A DNA stretch of 34,962 bases from Candidatus Chisholmbacteria bacterium (lineage in GTDB: Bacteria; Patescibacteriota; Microgenomatia; UBA1400; JACOWY01). The notes under the pieces were generated by a model. That model saw only the letters and a list, made by a program, of their open reading frames with translations, did not search any database and had not been told where the DNA came from. Below are positions 1 through 8,855 of the stretch, one piece after another; position 1 is the stretch's first letter, and every line of letters starts with the position of its first letter. The position numbers were made by a program, and so were the translations under genes. The stretch is taken from positions 1 through 34,962 of the forward strand of contig JACOWY010000024.1 of assembly GCA_016176555.1 (NCBI GenBank). Reading direction: 5' to 3'.

Positions 1-126
1 GGCGGCGGCGGAAGTGGCGGCGGCGCTAGTGATGATGGAAGTGCGGGGAATGGTCAAGCATTTGGGGGGCATGGTGTATTGCAGGAGTTGACCAAGACTA
101 ACTTGACAGGTGTGGGACAATTGTAA
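1..126 (+). CDS. C-terminal fragment of an upstream CDS, Gly/Ser-rich tail (GGGGSGGGASDDGSAGNGQAFGGHGVLQELTKTNLTGVGQL*), truncated by window edge
   Basis: Frame 1 open from base 1 to TAA at 124-126; low-complexity Gly-rich tail. Confidence 0.55.
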   Translation, partial: GGGGSGGGASDDGSAGNGQAFGGHGVLQELTKTNLTGVGQL

Positions 127-218
127 TTCTTGTTTTCGTTGATTTATTCGTTCTCCTTGACAGTGACCTTAGAGACAAGGTTAGATTGAAAGGTTCTTTT
201 ATTGGTTTGAGGAGCAGT

Positions 219-2348
219 TTGCAGCTAGTAATTGTTGAATCACCTACTAAAGCCAAAACGCTCGGGCGGTTTTTGGGCAAAGATTACAGCGTGATGGCCA
301 CCATGGGCCACGTACGGGATTTGCCTAAAAGTACTTTGGGGGTAGACGTGGAGCATGACTTTAAGCCCGAATATGTGGTGGTGGAAGGGCGGGAAGGAAC
401 GATAGCAGCCATAAAAGCGGAAGCGAAGAAGGCAGCGAGAGTGATTTTGGCGACAGATCCTGACCGCGAGGGTGAGGCGATCGCTTACCATACGCGGCGA
501 CTTTTGACTGATGGTAAAAAAGTGGGGGAGGGTAAATATGGCAGGATTGTGTTTCATGAAATCACGCCACACGCGGTAGAAGAGGCGCTCAAACACGTAG
601 GGAGAATAAAAAAAGATTTGGTGCATGCTCAAGCGGCGCGAAGAGTTTTAGATCGACTGGTGGGCTATAAGCTGTCGCCGCTTTTGTGGCGCAAAGTGCG
701 GCGCGGGCTGTCGGCGGGGAGAGTGCAGAGCGTGGCAGTGAGACTCGTCGTGGAGCGGGAGCGAGAGATTGAGGCGTTTAAGGCTAGCGAATATTGGGTG
801 GTAAGAGTAGAAGTACAAAAAGTACAAAAGGTACAAGAAGTATCCCGTAAAGCTTCGCCACGGGGCGAGCAAGAGGGAGAGGAAAAGTTTTGGGTGGAGC
901 TATGGGCTATTGAGGGGAAGCAAGCGAAGCCCGGGACATTTTTGATTCAAGACAAAGCCAGGGCAGATGCGGTGCTGGCGGATTTGAAAGCCGCGGCCTT
1001 TCGGGTGAGCTCGGTGACGCGCACGGAGGTACGGCAGAATCCCTCGCCGCCGTTTATGACGAGCACCTTGCAGCGGGCGGCGGCGACTCACTTTGGCTGG
1101 AGTAGTCGGCGGACCATGCGCAGTGCCCAAGGTTTGTATGAAAAGGGTTTAATTACTTATCACCGAACAGATAGCTTGTCTATTTCGGAAGTGGCCATAA
1201 AGGAAGCGGCGGCGTTTATTAAAGAAAAGTATGGAGCGGAGTATGGACTACCACAGCCACGGCGGTTTAAGTCGCGCAGCCGCCTGGCCCAAGAAGCGCA
1301 TGAAGCAATCCGGCCGACGGATGTCGCGCGAGTGGCAGGCGACGGTAACGGGGCGGGCAAAGAGAGCGGCAGGCTTTATGACCTGATTTGGCGGCGGTTT
1401 GTGGCTTCGCAGATGGCGCCAGCAGTGTACGACAGAACGCGGGTAGACGTCGAGGCCACGAAACCTAATAGGGTACAAAAGGTACAAGAAGTACAAGAAG
1501 TACGGAAAGTATCAGGGGTATCAACAATAGGAAAAGGAGGGACAACGTATACCTTGAGGGCGACTGGGAGTGTGATGAAGTTTGATGGGTTTATGAAAGT
1601 GTATCGAGCTCGGGGAGAAAACGACAGCTTGCTGCCGGAAGTACAAGAGAATGAGGTTTTGAAGCGAGAGAAAGTGACCTCGGAGCAAAAGTTTACAGAG
1701 CCCCCGGCGCGGTTTAACGAGGCCTCGCTGATTAAAGCTTTGGAAGAGCGGGGTATTGGCCGGCCGTCTACCTATGCGCCGACAATTTCTACGATCCAAA
1801 GTCGGCAGTATGTGGAAAAACAAGAGCAAAGGTTTTACCCGACGGCCATTGGAGTAGCGGTGACGGATTTTCTGCTAAAGTATTTTCCCAAAGTTATGGA
1901 TTACGATTTTACGGCCACGGTGGAGGGTGACTTGGACGAGATCGCATCGGGCAAGAAAGATTGGGTGAAAGTTATGCGGACTTTTTACGGACCGTTTGAT
2001 AAAAATGTTGAGGAGGTGGGTGATAAGGCTAAGCGAGTGAAGGTAAAAACAGAGGAGACGGGAAGAGCCTGCCCGGAGTGTAAAGAAGGTAAAGAGGTGA
2101 TTCGCGTGGGGAGGTTTGGGAAATTCCTTTCCTGCTCGAGGTTTCCCGAGTGCCGCTACACGGCGCCGTTTATTGAGCGGGTCAAGGGGGTGCGGTGCCC
2201 CAAAGATGGGGGCGAGATTGTGATCAGAAAAACCCGCAAAGGCAAGCGGTTTTATGGCTGTAAAAACTACCCCAAGTGTGATTGGGCTTCGTGGCGGAAA
2301 CCGAAGAGAGGTGGTGGGGTGGAGGGAGATAGTAAGATAGCAAGCTAG
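219..2348 (+). CDS. topA: DNA topoisomerase I (type IA) with C-terminal zinc-ribbon modules
   Basis: LVIVESPTKAKTLGRFLG TOPRIM start, DPDREGEAIAYH, GLITYHRTDS, ERGIGRPSTYAPTIS, CPEC/CKNYPKC zinc modules; likely TTG start at 219 with GAGGAG upstream (ORF track starts at 186). Confidence 0.96.
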   Translation: MQLVIVESPTKAKTLGRFLGKDYSVMATMGHVRDLPKSTLGVDVEHDFKPEYVVVEGREGTIAAIKAEAKKAARVILATDPDREGEAIAYHTRRLLTDGKKVGEGKYGRIVFHEITPHAVEEALKHVGRIKKDLVHAQAARRVLDRLVGYKLSPLLWRKVRRGLSAGRVQSVAVRLVVEREREIEAFKASEYWVVRVEVQKVQKVQEVSRKASPRGEQEGEEKFWVELWAIEGKQAKPGTFLIQDKARADAVLADLKAAAFRVSSVTRTEVRQNPSPPFMTSTLQRAAATHFGWSSRRTMRSAQGLYEKGLITYHRTDSLSISEVAIKEAAAFIKEKYGAEYGLPQPRRFKSRSRLAQEAHEAIRPTDVARVAGDGNGAGKESGRLYDLIWRRFVASQMAPAVYDRTRVDVEATKPNRVQKVQEVQEVRKVSGVSTIGKGGTTYTLRATGSVMKFDGFMKVYRARGENDSLLPEVQENEVLKREKVTSEQKFTEPPARFNEASLIKALEERGIGRPSTYAPTISTIQSRQYVEKQEQRFYPTAIGVAVTDFLLKYFPKVMDYDFTATVEGDLDEIASGKKDWVKVMRTFYGPFDKNVEEVGDKAKRVKVKTEETGRACPECKEGKEVIRVGRFGKFLSCSRFPECRYTAPFIERVKGVRCPKDGGEIVIRKTRKGKRFYGCKNYPKCDWASWRKPKRGGGVEGDSKIAS
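813..845 (+). repeat. 9-bp tandem repeat (family A) inside topA: GTACAAAAA GTACAAAAG GTACAAGAA GTA
   Basis: Direct inspection; encodes VQKVQKVQEV. Confidence 0.9.
1473..1526 (+). repeat. 9-bp tandem repeat (family A) inside topA, six phased units
   Basis: GTACAAAAG GTACAAGAA GTACAAGAA GTACGGAAA GTATCAGGG GTATCAACA; encodes VQKVQEVQEVRKVSGVST. Confidence 0.9.
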
Positions 2349-2351
2349 CGA

Positions 2352-2425
2352 GATAACAAGTTATTGAGTTACTGAGTTAATTAAGTTAATTAAGGTAATT
2401 AAGGTAATTGAGGTAATTAAGGGAA
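2352..2425 (+). repeat. 9-bp-period degenerate tandem repeat (GAGTTACTG / GTAATTAAG type)
   Basis: ttattgagttactgagttaattaagttaattaaggtaattaaggtaattgaggtaattaag. Confidence 0.8.
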
Positions 2426-2595
2426 ATCATAAGTAGAAATTAGACGTAAGGAAATTAGAAAGTGGTAATAGAAAATAGGAACTGGAAATTAGCGATTATC
2501 TATTGACTTAATGACAATGAATGACATTTATGACAACTGTATGACCAGCTGGTTTGGGTGTTGTAATTTTCTCTTCGATGCGGTAGGTATTAAAT

Positions 2596-3150
2596 ATGTT
2601 TCTGGCGCAGAAAGAAATTTTAGGGCGGGTGAAAAACGGTTCGATTCGATTGAAGCCATTTTCGAAAGATCAACTGGGATCGGCGGCTTATGACCTCAGA
2701 TTGCATCAGAACTTTCGGGTGTTTGTGGGAGCGGAGACGCACATTGATGTGAAAGAACCTTTTGACGTGACGAAACTCAAGCGAGTTAAACTCGGAGGAG
2801 CATTTGTGATTCACCCCGGAGAGTTTGTGCTGGCGAGTACGCTCGAGGAGGTGAGTTTGCCTGGGGACTTGATGGGCGTTTTAGAAGGGAGGTCAAGCTT
2901 GGGAAGAATTGGGTTGATTGTGCACGCGACGGCGGCGTTTATCGGCCCGGGATTTGCCGGTCACCTGACGTTTGAAATGAGTAATATATCGTCATTACCC
3001 ATACAACTCTATGCTGGCATGAGGGTGGCGCAATTGGCATTTGCGACATTAAGTTCGACAGTACCTCTGTCTCGTGGCACAGCTAAAAGCCGGTATCAAG
3101 ACCAAGCCCCGCCGACGCCGAGTAAGATTTGGCAGGACTTTGAGAAATAA
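2596..3150 (+). CDS. dcd: dCTP deaminase / dUTPase family
   Basis: GSAAYDLRL, HPGEFVLASTLE, GRSSLGRIGLIVHATAAFIGPGFAGHLTFEMSN motifs. Confidence 0.93.
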   Translation: MFLAQKEILGRVKNGSIRLKPFSKDQLGSAAYDLRLHQNFRVFVGAETHIDVKEPFDVTKLKRVKLGGAFVIHPGEFVLASTLEEVSLPGDLMGVLEGRSSLGRIGLIVHATAAFIGPGFAGHLTFEMSNISSLPIQLYAGMRVAQLAFATLSSTVPLSRGTAKSRYQDQAPPTPSKIWQDFEK

Positions 3151-3186
3151 ATATGGCGGAGCAGGCATCGATAGGATTAGGCTCGG

Positions 3187-4446
3187 ATGGCGAGAGCAAA
3201 TAGTTTTGTTTCCAAAAAAACAGCCCGGTCAATTCTCTCGGCGTTGCTGGCGCCGGAAGACGTCCGGCGGCTAGAGTTTTTGCGGGCGGTGTTACTGTGT
3301 GGTTTTCCTGGCAGCGGCAAAAGTACAGTGGGGTATTTGCTGTCGACAATTTATGGTTTCGAGCGGTTTTCCACGGATCAAATTCGGATGAAAGAGCTAT
3401 ATCCAGGGCAGAAGCACCGGCAAGCGTCGGAGCACGAGCAAGTGATGACAGCGCGACATTTAGTGTATGAAGAGTTGGCGCGGCGGGTGGGGAAAGCGGT
3501 ACAAGCCGGTAAGCGAGTGGTGGTGGATGGGACGAATTTGGATGAAAAGCGGTTGATGATTTTGGGCGCGATTCTCTCAGCCGCTTCGGCAGAGCAGGTG
3601 GCGTTTATTGTATTCAAGACGCCGGAATGGATTATGCGGCAACGGTTTTTGCAAAAAAGTGAAGAAGAAATGAGAAAATGGTGGAGTGTGTATAAATATT
3701 GGAGAGGATATATGAAGAAAGGTAACGCGTCGTTTCCGACAGAGAGTATGTTTCCGCGCATTCGCTTGATGCAGGTGCGGCGCTATGCCCTGAAGACGTT
3801 TGATTGGGTACCAGATATCAAATTGATTTTGTGGGACGTGGATGGGACGTTTTATAGATTCACATCCCGGCTAGAGAATCCAGTAGATAAACTTTTTATC
3901 CAAGCATTCACCAAAGCCTTTGGTAAAACTCCAAGAGACTCGAAGAGGGAATTCTGGCAGCGGTATAAAGACTTGGGGAGTAAAACCAGAGTCCTTAATT
4001 CGGTAGGGCTTGATGGCAAGGCTGAAGTGGCTCGTATGTCAGTCAAGATTCCGTTTGAAACTTTGTTAAAAAGGGATAAAAGGCTGGCGAAAACGATTAC
4101 TAGCTTAGGGCAGCTTAAGCACGTGATTCTGACCAACACGACCAGGGCAGTAACAGACCGCAAGCTTAAGGCGCTGGGACTCAAACAGGATTTATTTGAT
4201 GAAATCTTAGTGACACATGAGGCACCATATCTTAAACCTGAGCCAAAGCTTTTCTCTTGGGCAGCCAAAAAAATGGGCGTAAAACCGGAGCAGATTCTGG
4301 CTGTAGGTGATAGAGAGCAGACAGATATTTTGCCGGCCAAAAAGGTGGGAATGCGCACGGCCTATGTGTGGGGCAAGAGCCGAGAGGCGGATGTGAGCTT
4401 TGCCACAGTTTACGAAGTGGCGGAGCTGTTTGGGAAAGAAGTGTAG
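3187..4446 (+). CDS. P-loop kinase (AAA_33-like) fused to HAD-superfamily phosphatase (PNKP-like architecture)
   Basis: GFPGSGKST Walker A; WDVDGTFYRF HAD motif I; LTNTTRA motif II; GDREQTDILPAKKVGM motif IV. Confidence 0.85.
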   Translation: MARANSFVSKKTARSILSALLAPEDVRRLEFLRAVLLCGFPGSGKSTVGYLLSTIYGFERFSTDQIRMKELYPGQKHRQASEHEQVMTARHLVYEELARRVGKAVQAGKRVVVDGTNLDEKRLMILGAILSAASAEQVAFIVFKTPEWIMRQRFLQKSEEEMRKWWSVYKYWRGYMKKGNASFPTESMFPRIRLMQVRRYALKTFDWVPDIKLILWDVDGTFYRFTSRLENPVDKLFIQAFTKAFGKTPRDSKREFWQRYKDLGSKTRVLNSVGLDGKAEVARMSVKIPFETLLKRDKRLAKTITSLGQLKHVILTNTTRAVTDRKLKALGLKQDLFDEILVTHEAPYLKPEPKLFSWAAKKMGVKPEQILAVGDREQTDILPAKKVGMRTAYVWGKSREADVSFATVYEVAELFGKEV

Positions 4447-4448
4447 AA

Positions 4449-4487
4449 AAACAAATATCATAAATCATATATCATAGATCATATATG
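4449..4487 (+). repeat. Short-period repeat family B (ATCATAAATCAT), direct orientation
   Basis: aaatatcataaatcatatatcatagatcatatat. Confidence 0.8.
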
Positions 4488-4850
4488 TCGGTCGCTCGGC
4501 AAAAAGAATTCCTCGACCGTCTCAAAAAATTCGCTATTGATTGTGATAACTATCAGGAGCAACTTCCGAGGAACCCGACTAATAGAGTGTATAGTTTCCA
4601 ACTGCTTAAATCGTCATCATCTATTCCAGCAAACTACGCCGAATCCATGTGTTCTTTAACGACAAACGATTGGATTCACGATATCAACAAATGTAGGAAG
4701 GAGTCTAACGAGAGTGAAGTCTGGTTGGATCTTCTGAGTCGTCGCAATACAGTCAACAAGAAAGAGGGATTACGACTGCATCAAGAAGCAAAGGAATTTG
4801 TCTTAATATTCAGCCGTTCTCTCAAAACTGCTCGGCGCAACAAAATGTAG
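4485..4850 (+). CDS. Four-helix bundle protein (S23 / TIGR02436-like)
   Basis: FxLLKSSSSIPANYAES and helical pattern typical of the four-helix bundle family associated with 23S rRNA intervening sequences. Confidence 0.8.
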   Translation: MSVARQKEFLDRLKKFAIDCDNYQEQLPRNPTNRVYSFQLLKSSSSIPANYAESMCSLTTNDWIHDINKCRKESNESEVWLDLLSRRNTVNKKEGLRLHQEAKEFVLIFSRSLKTARRNKM

Positions 4851-4852
4851 CT

Positions 4853-4888
4853 GTATATGATTTATGATTTCTTATATATGATTTATCC
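4853..4888 (-). repeat. Short-period repeat family B, inverted orientation (ATGATTTATGATTT)
   Basis: tgtatatgatttatgatttcttatatatgatttat. Confidence 0.75.
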
Positions 4889-4891
4889 CTG

Positions 4892-6268
4892 ATGGCGGTT
4901 TCCCCCCTTGATGATCGGTATGCCGAGAGCCTCCAAGAATTGGAGGCGGTGTTTTCCGAACGCCGATTGGTGAAGAATCGGGTAGAGGTGGAGGTGAGGT
5001 ACCTTTTGGCGTTACTTAGTGTCCGAGGGTTGTCCATTGAAAAAGTATCTCTAGCGCAACAGCGGAAGCTTTTGGGAATAGTGGAGAAGTTTAATGAACG
5101 TGATTTTGCCCGAGTCAAGGAGATTGAGAAAACGACGGATCACGATGTCAAGGCGGTGGAGTATTTTTTGCAAGCTAGGCTAAGACGACTGCGGTTGGAG
5201 GGATTGATCCCCTGGATTCATTTTGGTTTGACGAGTGAAGATACGAATAATTTGGCGCAGGCGCTGCAGTACCGTGAGGGATGTCGAGTGATTTTGCAAG
5301 CAGGCAAGAGTTTGCAAGAAGCTTTGGCCACGATCATTGCGGACAATGCGGGGGCAATGATGCTAGGGAGGACTCATGGGCAGCCGGCGGTGCCGACTAC
5401 TTTGGGCAAAGAGCTTTTGGTGCATACTTTAGGAATTCAAGAGTCACTGGAAAACATTAGGGATCATGAGCATCGGGGAAAACTGACGGGGTCGGTGGGG
5501 ACGCTGGCGGCACACACGCTGGCTTTTCCTAAAGTGAACTGGCTGGATTTTGCAGAAAAATTTGTGCGCAGTCTCGATTTGGAGCCGGAGATGGTGACGA
5601 CGCAGGTGTTGCCACCGCTATCGGTGATGCGCCTGTTTGCTACCTTAGAACAGCTGAGTTTATTGTTAGCCGCTTTAGCTAAAGATTTGTGGTGGTATGT
5701 GGCGTTTGGGTATTTGGCGCAAGCGAAGATTAAGGGGTTTGTGGGGTCGTCCACTATGCCGCAGAAGGTAAACCCGCGGATGTTTGAAAATGCCGAAGGA
5801 AACGCAGAGCTCTCGGCAGCCTTGTTTTCTTTTCTTTCCCGGCAGCTTTCTTATAGCCGGTTACAGCGGGATCTTTCGGGGAGTACGGTGAAGCGCAATG
5901 TAGGCGTGGCCTTTGGGCACCTTTATTTGGCGACAATGAGTATGAGTAAAGGTTTAGGCAGAGTGGCGGCAGATCCAGGGCGGATGAGAGAAGAGCTTGA
6001 GGCGCACCCGGAGGTGATAGCTGAAGGAGTGCAGACACTTTTGAGAGCAGTAGGAGATGAAAAGGCATATGAAAAAGTGAAAGAGGTTTTTCAGGCTGAT
6101 AATTTTTCTTTGGAAAAACTGAGGGATTGGGTTAAAAGAGAAAAAATATCGGCGCACGCAAAAGAAAGGCTTGCAAGCTTAGACGCAGCGGCGTATGGTG
6201 GGGTGGCTGAAAAGCTGACGAAGATGAAGCTGACTCAATTAAAAAAGCGAATTAATCGATTAGCGTAA
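4892..6268 (+). CDS. purB: Adenylosuccinate lyase
   Basis: SPLDDRYAE start, TSEDTNN, GRTHGQPAVPTTLGKE, GSSTMPQKVNP signature. Confidence 0.96.
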   Translation: MAVSPLDDRYAESLQELEAVFSERRLVKNRVEVEVRYLLALLSVRGLSIEKVSLAQQRKLLGIVEKFNERDFARVKEIEKTTDHDVKAVEYFLQARLRRLRLEGLIPWIHFGLTSEDTNNLAQALQYREGCRVILQAGKSLQEALATIIADNAGAMMLGRTHGQPAVPTTLGKELLVHTLGIQESLENIRDHEHRGKLTGSVGTLAAHTLAFPKVNWLDFAEKFVRSLDLEPEMVTTQVLPPLSVMRLFATLEQLSLLLAALAKDLWWYVAFGYLAQAKIKGFVGSSTMPQKVNPRMFENAEGNAELSAALFSFLSRQLSYSRLQRDLSGSTVKRNVGVAFGHLYLATMSMSKGLGRVAADPGRMREELEAHPEVIAEGVQTLLRAVGDEKAYEKVKEVFQADNFSLEKLRDWVKREKISAHAKERLASLDAAAYGGVAEKLTKMKLTQLKKRINRLA

Positions 6269-6270
6269 TT

Positions 6271-6345
6271 GTCATTCTGAGTCGAGTTTGGCTCGACGAA
6301 GAATCTGAGAGATCTTTCGCTGCGCTCAGGATGACAGATGGGGAA
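6271..6345. repeat. GTCATTCTGAGTC...GACGAAGAATCT dispersed palindromic repeat
   Basis: gtcattctgagtcgagtttggctcgacgaagaatct; same flanks recur at 32818. Confidence 0.75.
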
Positions 6346-6350
6346 GGATA

Positions 6351-7658
6351 ATGCTTAAGCACACGGCCATTGTGGGGACCCAGTGGGGGGATGAAGGTAA
6401 AGGCAAAATTGTTGACCATTTAGCCAAAAAGTTTGGGGTGGTGGTGCGGTATCAGGGTGGCCCGAATGCGGGGCACACGGTGGTGGTGGGTAAGGAAAAG
6501 TTTGCTCTGCACTTGATTCCATCGGGCATTTTGCAAAGCGACAAGATGTGTGTGATTGGGGACGGAGTGCTTTTGCACCCAGAGACTTTGGTGGGTGAGT
6601 TGACTGATTTGCATAAACGAGTGGGTAAGCTGGCGAGGTTAGTAGTGGGGCTCAAGACCCAACTGATTATGCCTTGGCACATTGCCCTCGATGGCATTGC
6701 CGGCGGCAAAGTGGGGACGACCAAACGGGGCATTGGGCCGGCGTATGCGGATGCGACGGCACGAAGGGGAATTCGAGTGATGGAGGCACTAGACAAAAAG
6801 AGATTTTCCGTGAGGGTTAAAGAAGAGGCAGCGTGGAACAAAAAAATGATTGGGGTGTATGAAAAGCATTTTGGCGTTAAACCGAAGGAGCGAAAAGACT
6901 ATGGTCTTATTGGGGTGACGGACGCGACTAAGATTATTCGGGAATACCGGCGCTACTTTAGTCAATTAAAGCGGTTTGGGGTGGGTTTTGCGGACACTTC
7001 GGAGACACTGACGAAGGCTGAGAAACGAGGCCAGCGGATTTTGTTTGAGGGGGCACAAGCGACCCTTTTGGATATCACTCATGGTGACTACCCATTTGTG
7101 ACCAGTTCCCACCCGACGGTTGGAGGGCTTTTCATCGGCACTGGTTTTCGGCCGCGGGAGCTTTCCGTCATAGGTGTCGCTAAGGCATATAGCACGCGGG
7201 TGGGCAACGGGCCCTTCCCTTCAGAATTAACCAACAAAATTGGTGAAGGGATGCGGGAGCGGGGGCACGAGTATGGGACGACGACGGGTCGGCCGCGGCG
7301 GTGTGGCTGGCTGGATTTGGTGATTATTCGGTACGCGGCGCGGATCAATGGTTTGGATGAGATAGCGATGACGAAACTTGACGTATTGACGGGTTTGAAA
7401 ACGCTTAAGGTATGCGTGGGGTATCGGCTGGGAGGGAGGAAAATAACGGAATATCCGGCGGACGTGACGGTTTTGGAGCGGTGTCGGCCGGTGTACCGAA
7501 CACTTAGGGGTTGGAACGAGGATATTTCAAAAGTGCGGCGGTTTTCAGAACTACCCCGGGCGGCGCGAGAGTACGTGCAGTTTGTGGAAAAGGCTTGTGG
7601 TTTGCCGGTGAAGCTCGTTGGAGTAGGGCCGGGAAGACAGGAGATAGTGACTAGATAG
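6351..7658 (+). CDS. purA: Adenylosuccinate synthetase
   Basis: GTQWGDEGKGKIVDHLA, QGGPNAGHTV, GTTTGRPRRCGWLD. Confidence 0.97.
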   Translation: MLKHTAIVGTQWGDEGKGKIVDHLAKKFGVVVRYQGGPNAGHTVVVGKEKFALHLIPSGILQSDKMCVIGDGVLLHPETLVGELTDLHKRVGKLARLVVGLKTQLIMPWHIALDGIAGGKVGTTKRGIGPAYADATARRGIRVMEALDKKRFSVRVKEEAAWNKKMIGVYEKHFGVKPKERKDYGLIGVTDATKIIREYRRYFSQLKRFGVGFADTSETLTKAEKRGQRILFEGAQATLLDITHGDYPFVTSSHPTVGGLFIGTGFRPRELSVIGVAKAYSTRVGNGPFPSELTNKIGEGMRERGHEYGTTTGRPRRCGWLDLVIIRYAARINGLDEIAMTKLDVLTGLKTLKVCVGYRLGGRKITEYPADVTVLERCRPVYRTLRGWNEDISKVRRFSELPRAAREYVQFVEKACGLPVKLVGVGPGRQEIVTR

Positions 7659-7669
7659 TTTATGGCTTC

Positions 7670-7726
7670 CACTCCGGGAGTGAAACTCCTATTTTTACTT
7701 CCGATTTGGGTTTCACTCCCGGAGTG
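7670..7726 (+). repeat. 57-bp palindromic element R1: CACTCCGGGAGTGAAAC...GTTTCACTCCCGGAGTG
   Basis: Inverted repeat; a reverse-complement copy is at 25029-25084. Confidence 0.85.
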
Positions 7727-7792
7727 AGAAAAGATTCTTTTTGGCCCAAGATGTGGATTGCAAAGGTTCGGAGCTTTCAATAAGATTAAGTC

Positions 7793-8419
7793 ATGATTCA
7801 GAAAGGAAGTCTTGTTAGCTTTGAAGGTGGCGAAGGGGCAGGGAAGACGACACAGGTGAAGCTTTTGGCCGAGAGACTGCGGGAGCACGGTAAGGAAGTA
7901 GTCGTTTGCCGGGAACCGGGGGGAACAGAGATTGCCGAGCAGATACGGCAGGTGGTGCTGTCGACACACAATCGCGGCATGGATGAACGAGCGGAGCTCA
8001 TGTTGTTTATGGCAGCGCGGGCGCAGCTTTTTGCGGAGATAGTCAAGCCGGCTTTGAGTGAGGGAAAGATAGTGCTGGCAGATCGAAGTCGGGATTCATC
8101 GGTGGTGTATCAAGGTGTGAGGGGGCTTGAAGCAGAATTTATAGAGACTCTCAATGACTTGGTGATGGAAAACGTCAAGCCTGAGGTGACGTTTCTTTTA
8201 GACGTGCCGGTGGAAGTGGGGCTGAAGCGGTATTTGGACATCAATCGGTTTGAGCGGGAAGATGGTGGGTTCCACGAAAAAGTGCGACAGGCGTATTTGC
8301 GGCTGGCTGAGAAAGAACCCGAGCGATGGGTGGTGATTGATGGGACAAAATCAATTGAAGTGGTGGCTGAGGAGGTGTGGGGAGAAGTGAGGAAGAGAAT
8401 GAAGCTTAGAGCTTCATAA
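7793..8419 (+). CDS. tmk: Thymidylate kinase
   Basis: FEGGEGAGKTTQVKLLAERL, CREPGGTEIAEQIR, DRSRDSSVVYQG. Confidence 0.96.
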   Translation: MIQKGSLVSFEGGEGAGKTTQVKLLAERLREHGKEVVVCREPGGTEIAEQIRQVVLSTHNRGMDERAELMLFMAARAQLFAEIVKPALSEGKIVLADRSRDSSVVYQGVRGLEAEFIETLNDLVMENVKPEVTFLLDVPVEVGLKRYLDINRFEREDGGFHEKVRQAYLRLAEKEPERWVVIDGTKSIEVVAEEVWGEVRKRMKLRAS

Positions 8420-8442
8420 ATCATATATCATATATCACAAAT
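8411..8442 (+). repeat. Short-period repeat family B (ATCATATATC)
   Basis: ttcataaatcatatatcatatatcacaaatc. Confidence 0.7.
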
Positions 8443-8443
8443 C

Positions 8444-8505
8444 AAAGTTCAACTTTGTCTGGATTGATATATAAACCCTTTTAAATTTAAAGTTTCGCTT
8501 AGCCG
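8444..8505 (-). pseudogene. Degenerate remnant resembling the 3' end/downstream palindrome of the RAYT-like gene at 21906-22619
   Basis: aaagttcaactttgtctggattgatatataaacccttttaaatttaa aligns with 21895-21955 aaagttcaactttattcggattgatctatcaattcttttggatttaa. Confidence 0.6.
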
Positions 8506-8538
8506 TTGACTTGTAGCTTTTAGCTTCCAGCTTCTCGC

Positions 8539-8619
8539 TTCTCATACTTCTAATACCCTCCATACCTTTCGTACTTTTAATACTTCTTGTACATTTTGTA
8601 CCTTTTGTACTTCTTGTAC
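8539..8619 (-). repeat. 9-bp tandem repeat (family A), nine phased units, inverted orientation
   Basis: TTCTCATAC TTCTAATAC CCTCCATAC CTTTCGTAC TTTTAATAC TTCTTGTAC ATTTTGTAC CTTTTGTAC TTCTTGTAC. Confidence 0.92.
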
Positions 8620-8651
8620 GTTTAATCTTGGCTGGCGCCAAGATTTGGGGG

Positions 8652-8680
8652 TTGACAGCTTTAGAGTGCTGCCCTATATT
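8652..8680 (+). promoter_or_regulatory. Predicted sigma70-type promoter TTGACA-N17-TATATT
   Basis: -35 at 8652-8657, 17-nt spacer, -10 at 8675-8680. Confidence 0.7.
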
Positions 8681-8686
8681 GGCTTC

Positions 8687-8811
8687 ATCAGTCAGTGCCC
8701 AATGGTGAGACGCTCGCCTCTGACGGCGAGTCATAGACACTCACTTTTGGTCCAAGTAACGAACCCCGCCAAGGCGGGGGGGAAACCAAGCATCAAAGAT
8801 GAGTGTTTTTT
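8687..8811 (+). ncRNA. Putative structured leader/sRNA ending in a terminator-like hairpin plus T-tract
   Basis: CTCGCC/GGCGAG hairpin enclosed by GTGAG/CTCAC; competing ACACTCA(8737)/TGAGTGT(8800) stem enclosing CCCCGCC-AAGG-CGGGG, then TTTTTT. Confidence 0.5.
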
Positions 8812-8855
8812 GTTTTCAGCAAATTAAGCAAGTTACTAATAATTATTTGACACGA

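Noticed and set aside
186-218. ORF-track start of topA at 186
   Set aside because: Homology begins at LVIVESPTKAKT, and TTG 219 has a well-spaced GAGGAG.
8539-8619. Possible CRISPR array because of many regularly spaced short repeats
   Set aside because: Units are 9 bp and contiguous, with no 25-40 bp repeats or unique spacers and no cas genes.
8681-8811. tRNA, tmRNA, SRP RNA or T-box identity for the leader
   Set aside because: No GGTTCRA T-loop, no tmRNA-like ends, no SRP apical motif and no T-box AGGGTGGNACCGCG.
8645-8827. 60-aa ORF at 8645-8827 as a real gene
   Set aside because: It overlaps the promoter, hairpins and terminator of the leader, with no SD or domain.
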